From the NCBI GenBank assembly GCA_011391855.1, contig JAABPT010000129.1, positions 1 to 5,786 on the forward strand: a stretch of DNA of 5,786 bases, read 5' to 3'. The translations under genes and the position numbers were made by a program. This document shows, one piece after another, positions 1-3,886 of the stretch (its first letter is position 1; each line of letters opens with the position of its first letter). The DNA comes from Burkholderiales bacterium. GTDB taxonomy: Bacteria > Pseudomonadota > Gammaproteobacteria > Burkholderiales > Burkholderiaceae_C. The notes below the pieces were generated by a model that was not told where the DNA came from, ran no database searches, and saw only the letters and a list, made by a program, of their open reading frames with translations.

Positions 1-430
1 GGCCCGGTGGCGTCGTCGCGCCAACGGCCCACGTTGATCCGTAGCAGGCCCGAATTGCCAGTGGGGAAGAGCGCCGCGTGCCACCCGAACAAGCGCTCCC
101 GGGTGACCGGCGCGCTGCAGTTGGCCGTGGCGTCGAGCACCATCTCGACCACGCCTTCGACGTGACGGTCCACTGGGGCCAGCGCACCGATGTCGACGCC
201 GAGGCGGCGGGCAATGGACGATCGCACGGACTCGACGTTGAGCTGCTCGCCCTCGATCTCGCTGGTCTTGATGACGTCCTCGGTCAACACCGTCAGGCCT
301 TCCTGGTCGCGCAGGGCCATGCCGACGTCGGCCAGTCGTCCCATCAACACACCCTGGGCGCGGCTGACGTCGGCCAACGACTTGGCCAGTCGCTGGCCTG
401 CCAGTCGTCGGTGTAATAGCCGCTTCGCAT
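1..430 (-). pseudogene. Fic family protein, N-terminal part, frameshifted; runs off the window start
   Basis: The minus strand from about 381 down to 1 encodes a stretch typical of the DUF4172 domain that precedes Fic domains. It contains SLADVSRAQGVLMGRL, LTEDVIKTSEIEGEQL, RSSIARRLGVDI, EGVVEMVLDA and RLFGWHAALFPTGNSG. Fic proteins usually transfer AMP or another nucleotide to a target protein hydroxyl; the HPFxxGNGR catalytic motif would lie beyond the window. The natural start appears to be the ATG at 430, which gives MRSGYYTDDWQASDWP, matching the W..DWP opening of this family, but that frame stops at 344-346 after 28 codons. The body is in another frame (codons with low coordinate divisible by 3). 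About ten expected residues between DWP and the LAKSL motif are missing, so a small deletion is inferred. Translation from the internal ATG at 344 is possible but would lack the family N-terminus. Family call is confident; the pseudogene call is moderate, because an assembly error would look the same. Confidence 0.72.
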
Positions 431-546
431 GCTGAGATTGCGGGGTGCATGCCCTGAAGGCGCAAGTTATTTGCCGCACATGATGCGTCGATTGAGCACT
501 GTATTCACCGCGCGGGAGAAATGCGAGATCAGGCGCACGCCTGGAA

Positions 547-565
547 TGGGTGCAATTGGGTGCAA
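547..565 (+). repeat. Two direct copies of TGGGTGCAA, 10 bp apart
   Basis: TGGGTGCAA occurs at 547-555 and again at 557-565, one helical turn apart. A looser third copy (TTGGTGGCCAA) follows at 568-578. Closely spaced direct repeats of this kind beside a tRNA- or tmRNA-like sequence resemble integrase arm-binding sites. That role is inference, since no integrase gene is in the window. Confidence 0.4.
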
Positions 566-572
566 ATTTGGT

Positions 573-590
573 GGCCAACTTGGGTTGGCC
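573..590. repeat. Inverted repeat GGCCAA / TTGGCC
   Basis: Six-base perfect arms at 573-578 and 585-590 are separated by CTTGGG. No T run follows on either strand, so a Rho-independent terminator is unlikely. The position between the TGGGTGCAA repeats and the tmRNA-like core suits part of a recombination site, but this is not proven. Confidence 0.35.
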
Positions 591-612
591 GCAACGCGTC
601 CTCGACTTGTCT

Positions 613-632
613 GCGGACGCGGGTTCGATTCC
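613..632 (+). other. tmRNA (ssrA) 3'-end-like sequence, candidate attachment-site core
   Basis: The 20 bases GCGGACGCGGGTTCGATTCC closely resemble the T-arm region near the 3' end of proteobacterial tmRNAs, where GGACGCGGGTTC is conserved and is normally followed by CCGCC and a CCA end. Here the sequence diverges straight after GATTCC (CGAAGG follows), so the T-stem GCGGG cannot pair and this is not a working tmRNA or tRNA. The ssrA 3' end is a well-known integration target of tyrosine integrases. A displaced fragment next to direct repeats is what an island junction or attP-derived site would leave. The match is from memory of the family and not from a search. Confidence 0.38.
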
Positions 633-661
633 GAAGGAACGTACCTGTGTCGGCCGCCCGG

Positions 662-1405
662 TCAGGGCGCGCCGAAGCCGTGGCGATTGAAAAGCTCGCG
701 TGCCGGTGGCTGGTTGAGGAAGGCGATGAATTCGCGCGCCAGCGCCTGGTTGCGGCTGCCGGCCACCACCGTGGCGGGGTAGCGGATCGGCGTCTGCACC
801 GTCAGCGTCTGCACCACGCGCACTCGCTTGCCAGCCAGGGCCACGTCGGTGGCGTAGACGAAGCCGGCGTCGGCGTCGCCGCTGGCCACGGCTTCGAGCA
901 CTGCGCGAACGCTGTCGCCGAACACGATCTTCTGCTGCAGCGCCGGCCACAACCGCAGCGCGTCGATGGCCTGCTTGGCATAACGCCCGGCCGGAACGGT
1001 GGCCGTGCGACCCATGGCGATGCGCCGGATCTCGGGCCGCGACAGGTCCTGCAGGCGCTGCACCGGCGAGCTGCGGTCGGTCGGCACGACCAGCACCAGC
1101 GCATTGGTGGCGAACTCACGCTGCGCCTCGGCCAGCAGCAGCCGGCGCTGGATGCCGCGCGCCAGCGTGTCGGCGTCGGCGCTGGCGAACACGTCGGCGG
1201 GTTTGCCGCTGGCAATGTCGTGCAGCAGCGTGCCCGAGGCGCCGAGCTCCAACTGCACGCTGACGCCGGGCCGCGCGGCTTCGAAGGCACGCGCCACGTC
1301 TTGCATGGCCTCCGTCAGGCTGGCGGCCGCGGCCACGGTGAGCTGCTGCGCCGCAGCGGGGGTCAGGCTGGCCAGCGCCAGCAGCAGAAGGAAGAGGACT
1401 CTCAT
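662..1405 (-). CDS. modA: Molybdate ABC transporter substrate-binding protein ModA
   Basis: This is a 247-residue exported protein of normal ModA length. A signal peptide covers residues 1 to about 19 (MRVLFLLLLALASLTPAAA, then QQ). The mature part opens with QLTVAAAASLTEAM, the ligand-contacting N-terminal motif of the family. ELGASGTLLHDI and GKPADVFASAD follow around 53-77, then VPAGRYAK at 137-144 and DAGFVYATDVAL at 179-190, which includes the tyrosine that helps bind the oxyanion. ModA binds molybdate or tungstate in the periplasm and delivers it to the ModB/ModC transporter. I chose the ATG at 1405 because the signal peptide starts there; a TTG at 1441 would add 12 residues in front of it. 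No strong Shine-Dalgarno is visible. modB and modC, usually adjacent downstream, are absent; a possible attachment site and a broken Fic gene lie there instead. Confidence 0.93.
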   Translation of the reverse strand: MRVLFLLLLALASLTPAAAQQLTVAAAASLTEAMQDVARAFEAARPGVSVQLELGASGTLLHDIASGKPADVFASADADTLARGIQRRLLLAEAQREFATNALVLVVPTDRSSPVQRLQDLSRPEIRRIAMGRTATVPAGRYAKQAIDALRLWPALQQKIVFGDSVRAVLEAVASGDADAGFVYATDVALAGKRVRVVQTLTVQTPIRYPATVVAGSRNQALAREFIAFLNQPPARELFNRHGFGAP

Positions 1406-1558
1406 CGGCGGTTCAGTGCGTGAGCATAAGGTGAGGCGCAAGCCCCTTCGCCCGCGACTGCTGGCCGCCCGGGCTGCCAGAGCTGCCTCAGGGCCGCCAT
1501 GTACAGCCGACGCACCATCGCCGAACGCACCAACGCCGAACGCACTATCACGAACGCA
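1406..1558 (-). other. Spacer between the DUF3108 gene and modA, with a small possible ORF
   Basis: The 153 bases between two same-strand genes contain a 14-15 bp tandem repeat (separate entry). An open frame from a GTG at 1545 to a TGA at 1402-1404 (47 residues, alternative ATGs at 1518 and 1500) overlaps the modA ATG as ATGA. None of its starts has a recognisable ribosome-binding site, and the product, rich in Ala, Arg and Leu, resembles nothing I know, so I do not call it a gene. A promoter for modA could lie here, but I cannot point to a good -10/-35 pair. Confidence 0.4.
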
Positions 1559-1560
1559 CT
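1508..1560. repeat. Tandem 14-15 bp repeat with core CGAACGCAC
   Basis: CGAACGCACY occurs at 1522-1531, 1537-1546 and 1551-1560, with a degenerate copy (CGACGCACC) at 1508-1516. The starts are therefore 14-15 bp apart. Read on the minus strand the unit is GTGCGTTCG followed by GCGTTG, GCGATG or TGATA. The last copy touches the stop codon of the DUF3108 gene. This could be a slippage-derived minisatellite or a row of sites for a regulator acting on modA. Nothing in the sequence decides between them. Confidence 0.65.
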
Positions 1561-2290
1561 ACCGCCGACCGGCAGGAGCCTGTCGCACCGAGACGATCCT
1601 CAGGTCGATCTCGTCCTTGCCGTTCTTGCGCTGCAGGACGCGCGCGGGGAAGGGCAATCCTTCGACGATCCAGACCAGCATCTCCCTGTTGCCGCTGACA
1701 TTCACCACCTTGGTCGCTGGCCGGGGCTTGCCGTCGACGTTGATGGTTTCCTTGCCGGCGAAGGCGAATTCCATCGGTTTCGCCCGGCCTTCGTCGACCA
1801 GCCGGTAGCGCAGCGGTTTGCCGGCAGGCACGTCGCGCGCGATCACCAGATTCATCAGCAGGCCGTCGACGTCTCCGTCCTGCAGCGCCACCGGGCCCGC
1901 CCGTTCGGGCTTCACATCGCCGCTCCAGCGCGCTTCTGAGCGTGCCCAGTCGTAGGTCGCATGGCGGTGGATGGACTTCACCAGCAGCAGCGACGCGTCG
2001 GTGCCCGACAGCGGCCGCCACTGGCCGGCGAGGTCTTCGAAGACGGTGATCTGTGTCAACTGCACGAAGCGGTTGGCGATCTTCAACGTGTACTTCCAGC
2101 GATCAACGCCTTGCGGTTCGACCGTCATGCTGCCGTCCGCCGACATGCCCAAGTGGGTAGCGCGGTAATCGGCGGCGAACGGCTCCAGCGCCCAGGCCGG
2201 CGCCGCCGCTGCTGCCCACGCTGCAAGCATGGCGGCCGGGAGCAGGCGGCGGAGGACGAGGGTGGCAAGGGGTGTGGGCATCACAGGCAT
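1559..2290 (-). CDS. DUF3108 domain-containing exported protein
   Basis: The 243-residue product begins with a hydrophobic signal peptide ending near residue 34 (LLPAAMLAAWAAAAAPAWA, then LEPF), so it is probably periplasmic. The mature part shows the DUF3108 pattern: FAADYRATHLGMSADGSMT near the start, WKYTLKIANRF, then the central SGTDASLLLVKSIHRHATYDW, ending with NREMLVWIVEGLPFPARVLQR and DEIDLRIVSV. DUF3108 proteins are widespread in betaproteobacteria and have no established biochemical role; a beta-rich envelope protein is the usual expectation. The ATG at 2290 is used; an in-frame ATG three codons later (2281) would give nearly the same protein, and no clear Shine-Dalgarno separates them. 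modA lies 153 bases downstream on the same strand. Nothing links the two functions, so shared transcription is only a possibility. Confidence 0.85.
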   Translation of the reverse strand: MPVMPTPLATLVLRRLLPAAMLAAWAAAAAPAWALEPFAADYRATHLGMSADGSMTVEPQGVDRWKYTLKIANRFVQLTQITVFEDLAGQWRPLSGTDASLLLVKSIHRHATYDWARSEARWSGDVKPERAGPVALQDGDVDGLLMNLVIARDVPAGKPLRYRLVDEGRAKPMEFAFAGKETINVDGKPRPATKVVNVSGNREMLVWIVEGLPFPARVLQRKNGKDEIDLRIVSVRQAPAGRR

Positions 2291-2467
2291 TCGTGGGGTG
2301 TCGATCCCCGGCGTTCGACCGATGAAGAGCCAAGGCGTTCACGCCGTGTTGCCGTGCAGGATACCGACCCGTCCCGGGGCAGCCGTTGCACTCCGGGCGA
2401 AGGTGCCGTCGATGCCGCGGCCGTGGTGGACGCTGGCGCCGTGTGCGGGGTCGAACCGCTCTCGTAT
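2291..2467. other. Gene-free stretch upstream of the DUF3108 gene
   Basis: No supportable gene is visible. The minus strand has an open frame without stops, but it is low-complexity (Ala, Ser, Thr and Pro-rich) and has no start or family resemblance. A GTCGA/TCGAC inverted repeat with a 10-base loop lies at about 2299-2318, just upstream of the DUF3108 start. It could be regulatory, but I see no clear promoter elements. Confidence 0.4.
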
Positions 2468-2545
2468 TCAGTCGCCGCGAAGGCGGCTGTACTGCGCGAT
2501 CTGCTCAGGAGACAGTACTTCCATCAGCCAGAACGCGCGCGTTCC
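2468..2545 (-). pseudogene. C-terminal fragment of an unknown, possibly Spy/CpxP-like protein
   Basis: A minus-strand frame ending at the TGA at 2468-2470 reads AFWLMEVLSPEQIAQYSRLR, then GD and stop. A W..L..VLSPEQ...Y..LR ending is reminiscent of the LTPEQ tail of Spy/CpxP-type periplasmic proteins. The fragment has no start of its own and merges at about 2540 into the istA start of the IS21 remnant. If real, it is the 3' end of a gene cut by the insertion and a later deletion. It is too short for a firm family call. Confidence 0.25.
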
Positions 2546-2595
2546 GACTTGTTCTTCCGGCTATGCAAACGCCGAATCCTGCCAATCCTGTCCAT
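2524..2595 (-). pseudogene. istA: Truncated IS21-family transposase (istA) start
   Basis: From an ATG at 2595 the minus strand reads MDRIGRIRRLHSRKNKSER, then ARSG and a stop. The IGxIRRLHSRKxKSER opening is typical of the helix-turn-helix N-terminus of a group of IS21 IstA transposases, where REIAR.TGLSR should follow. The family match ends after residue 19 (about position 2539), so nearly the whole gene is gone. The start is well supported: GTGAGGAG sits about eight bases upstream on the minus strand. The product cannot be active. The element terminus is described under the IS21 entry. Confidence 0.68.
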
Positions 2596-2708
2596 GGTGA
2601 TCGCTCCTCACCCTCTGCTGCACAAAGAAGCAGCAGGTTGGCTTGTTCACCAGGCTCACTTCCGGGTCGGCACTGCCCTCAAAAGTGGCTGAGTTCCGGT
2701 CGGCGACA
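2539..2708 (-). mobile_element. IS21-family left-end remnant
   Basis: Reading the minus strand from 2708, the element begins TGTCGCCGACCGGAACTC, then AGCCACTTTTGAGGGCAG, and continues to the istA start at 2595. IS21-family ends begin with TG and carry repeated internal sites for the transposase. Here two related copies are visible on the plus strand, GGCTGAGTTCCGGTCGG at 2687-2703 and GGCTCACTTCCGGGTCGG at 2653-2670. The rest of istA, all of istB and the other end are missing from the window. The remnant probably arose by insertion followed by a deletion with its breakpoint near 2533-2545. Confidence 0.68.
2615..2636. repeat. Stem-loop CTGCTGC / GCAGCAG in the istA leader
   Basis: Seven-base perfect arms at 2615-2621 and 2630-2636 flank an eight-base loop (ACAAAGAA). 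On the minus strand it lies just upstream of the istA ribosome-binding site. It could affect istA translation, but the gene is broken, so any present role is doubtful. Confidence 0.45.
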
Positions 2709-2709
2709 A

Positions 2710-2814
2710 CACATCAAGGCGTGGATTCTGAAAGAGTACGGCATTGACTGCGCCCCCGGCGACCGCTGCCGCTGCTGGCCCGCGATGGGTGGCTTGGTGC
2801 CTGCCGGTCTGTAA
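2710..2814 (+). pseudogene. Possible winged-helix transposase scrap (IS630-like)
   Basis: Directly outside the IS21 terminus the plus strand reads HIKAWILKEYGIDCAPG and ends PAMGGLVPAGL at the TAA at 2812-2814. The pattern IKAW(L/I)xKEYGID, followed some 15 residues later by MG, recalls the winged-helix region of IS630-type transposases, where a recognition helix rich in R and L would sit between. There is no start codon of its own and the middle part is Cys/Arg-rich and off-pattern. It also overlaps the toxin promoter. It is either a remnant interrupted by the IS21 element or a chance open frame. Confidence 0.22.
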
Positions 2815-2822
2815 CGCATAAT
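2794..2822 (+). promoter_or_regulatory. Sigma-70-type promoter of the toxin-antitoxin operon
   Basis: TTGGTG at 2794-2799 and CATAAT at 2817-2822 are separated by exactly 17 bases, a good sigma-70 match. The expected transcription start, around 2829-2831, is only three to five bases before the toxin ATG at 2834, so the mRNA would be nearly leaderless. No Shine-Dalgarno is seen before that ATG (CAGCCTCG precedes it). The -10 lies inside a weak dyad, CTGT...ACAG (2809-2828, four-base arms), which might be an operator for the antitoxin. Confidence 0.55.
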
Positions 2823-2833
2823 ACACAGCCTCG

Positions 2834-3127
2834 ATGCACGATATCCAGACCTATCAGGCCGAGGACGGAAGTGAGCCCTATGCCCGTTGGCTTGCCGGGC
2901 TGGCCTACCGACAGGCCCGTGCGCGGGTGCTGGTGCGAGTGCAGCGCATGGCTGCCGGCAACTTCGGCGACTGCAAGCCCCTCGATGGGGGTGTCTGGGA
3001 GTTGCGCACCGACTGGGGGTCGGGTTACCGCGTGTACTACGCGATGGCAGGCCGGCGCGTGCTGCTGCTGCTTGTGGGCGGCGACAAGCGGCGCCAGCGC
3101 GCCGATATCGCCGCCGCCCTGGGGTAG
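2834..3127 (+). CDS. Type II toxin, RelE/HigB superfamily (HI1419/Gp49-like addiction module killer protein)
   Basis: This 97-residue protein has the length and pattern of the HI1419-type addiction-module killer family (phage Gp49-like, RelE/ParE superfamily). The N-terminal helix is rich in Arg and Ala (YARWLAGLAYRQARARVLVRVQRM, split around residues 16-39). GNFGDCKPLDGGVWELR spans 42-58, GYRVYYA 64-70, and LLLLVGGDKRRQRADI 77-92. Relatives of this fold act as ribosome-dependent mRNA interferases. The basic residues near the C-terminus (K85, R86, R87) are the usual place for RNA contacts, though I cannot assign catalysis. The gene follows a strong promoter, and its TAG overlaps the antitoxin start (TAGTG), so the two are probably translationally coupled. 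It appears intact. Confidence 0.9.
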   Translation: MHDIQTYQAEDGSEPYARWLAGLAYRQARARVLVRVQRMAAGNFGDCKPLDGGVWELRTDWGSGYRVYYAMAGRRVLLLLVGGDKRRQRADIAAALG

Positions 3128-3456
3128 TGGCAAGACTGGCAACGAAGGAATGCAACCTGAAGGCAGCCCGCTCGCACGATGCAACAGTGGTTGACATGCT
3201 CAGGGCCGACCCGGAGTTTGCCGCCGTGTACCTTGCCGCCGCACTCGAAGAAGCCGAATTGCCTGGGGGGCAATCGACCCTGCTGGCTGCATTGCGCCAG
3301 ATAGCGGAAGCGCAGGGCATCGCCAACGTTGCCGAGCGCGCCGGCATCCCGCGTGAGAGCGTCTATCGCGCTCTGTCGACCCGTGGCAACCCGACGCTGA
3401 AAACGCTGCTGGCGCTGCTGAACGCAACCGGGCTCCGGCTGGGAGTTCAGACCTGA
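3127..3456 (+). CDS. Type II antitoxin, HI1420-like helix-turn-helix protein
   Basis: The 109-residue product matches the antitoxin family that follows HI1419-type toxins (addiction module antidote protein, HI1420 type). DPEFAAVYLAAALEEAE (28-44) is the conserved N-terminal part and TLLAALRQIAEAQGIANVAE (51-70) the middle. A helix-turn-helix runs from about 64 to 95 with ERAGIPRESVYRALS and GNPTLKTLLALLNATGLRL. It should neutralise the upstream toxin and repress the operon by binding its promoter. I chose the GTG at 3127 because it overlaps the toxin stop by one base and gives the family's full N-terminal region, with GGGG just upstream as a ribosome-binding site. The only later in-frame ATG nearby, at 3196, would leave just four residues before the conserved DPEFAAVYL block. 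The next gene, a second antitoxin, begins 16 bases downstream. Confidence 0.86.
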   Translation: MARLATKECNLKAARSHDATVVDMLRADPEFAAVYLAAALEEAELPGGQSTLLAALRQIAEAQGIANVAERAGIPRESVYRALSTRGNPTLKTLLALLNATGLRLGVQT

Positions 3457-3467
3457 GAAGTGAGAAG
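3454..3467 (+). promoter_or_regulatory. Duplicated TGAGAAG providing stop codon and ribosome-binding site
   Basis: TGAGAAG occurs twice in direct succession (3454-3460 and 3461-3467). The first copy contains the antitoxin stop codon. The second places GAGAAG five bases before the ATG at 3473, acting as the ribosome-binding site of the HigA gene. The tandem copy may let ribosomes ending the first antitoxin restart at the second. Confidence 0.5.
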
Positions 3468-3472
3468 CAACG

Positions 3473-3838
3473 ATGGCGCGCATGTTCAATTCCCCGCACC
3501 CCGGCCTGACGCTGCGCGACGATGTGCTGCCCGCGCTGGGCCTGAATGTGACCCCGGCCGCCGAGCAACTTGGCGTGTCACGTGTGGCCCTGTCGCGTGT
3601 GCTGAATCGCCGCACCGCCATCTCCCCTGAAATGGCCCTGCGCATCGAAGCCTGGCTGGGCGTGAGGCGCGGCAGTGAGGCGCGCCTGTGGCTGGCCGAG
3701 CAAAGCGCCTATGACGTTTGGCAGGCGCAAGAGCGATTCAAAGTCGCGCCAATGCGTGACCCTCGCGCGCGGCTGGCCGGTGCAGCGGGGAGACGCTGCC
3801 ATACTGGTCGGGCGTTACGCCAGCAGCTGAGAGCCTGA
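3473..3838 (+). CDS. higA: HigA-type antitoxin (XRE helix-turn-helix), 3' end altered by IS insertion
   Basis: Residues 1-96 match HigA-family antitoxins. MFNSPHPGLTLRDDVLPALGL opens in the family's standard way (given here as residues 4-24), a helix-turn-helix follows at about 26-46 (PAAEQLGVSRVALSRVLNRR), then ISPEMALRIEAWLG (50-63) and WLAEQSAYDVWQAQERFK (73-90). HigA normally binds and neutralises HigB and represses its own promoter, and HigB normally lies immediately upstream. Here the upstream gene is a complete HI1419/HI1420 module, and no HigB is present. The family usually ends near residue 95-105. This protein continues to 121 with an Arg- and Ala-rich tail, and its last three residues and stop codon lie in the inverted repeat of the IS1182 element. 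The original 3' end was probably lost or replaced. The DNA-binding domain should still fold. Confidence 0.83.
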   Translation: MARMFNSPHPGLTLRDDVLPALGLNVTPAAEQLGVSRVALSRVLNRRTAISPEMALRIEAWLGVRRGSEARLWLAEQSAYDVWQAQERFKVAPMRDPRARLAGAAGRRCHTGRALRQQLRA

Positions 3839-3847
3839 GAGTTTTTC
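3829..3847 (+). repeat. IS1182-family left terminal inverted repeat
   Basis: GAGAGCCTGAGAGTTTTTC pairs with the right-end sequence at 5471-5489, whose complement is CAGAGGCTGAGAGTTTTTC. They differ at two positions. The TGA at 3836-3838 inside it ends the HigA reading frame. Confidence 0.85.
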
Positions 3848-3886
3848 TCGACTGCTTGTTTGGCTCTGAACTGGCATGCTCCGGGT

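Larger units (their letters stand above)
431..661. other. Gene-free stretch between Fic remnant and modA
   Basis: I see no supportable gene here. The stretch holds two direct copies of TGGGTGCAA, a GGCCAA/TTGGCC inverted repeat and a tmRNA 3'-end-like sequence, described in separate entries. No convincing terminator follows modA: there is no stem with a T run on the minus strand downstream of position 662. No clear promoter for the Fic gene is visible upstream of its ATG at 430. Confidence 0.5.

Noticed and set aside
573..590. Rho-independent terminator
   Set aside because: The stem is only six pairs and no T run follows on either strand.
619..640. tRNA or functional tmRNA gene at the GGTTCGATTCC motif
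   Set aside because: The T-stem cannot close (GCGGG faces CCGAA), there is no acceptor or CCA end, and no anticodon or tRNA-like 5' part is found upstream.
521..1423. Long plus-strand open frame opposite modA (300 codons)
   Set aside because: It is antisense to modA, has Arg/Gly/Gln/His-rich shadow composition and no family pattern. The minus strand carries clear ModA motifs.
1508..1560. CRISPR-like array
   Set aside because: Units are 14-15 bp with 4-6 bp between cores, too short and without unique spacers. This is a simple tandem repeat.
2386..2814. Plus-strand open frame of 142 codons across the IS21 remnant
   Set aside because: Most of it is antisense to the IS21 end and istA start. 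Only its last 34 codons beyond the IS terminus look possibly meaningful and they are listed separately.
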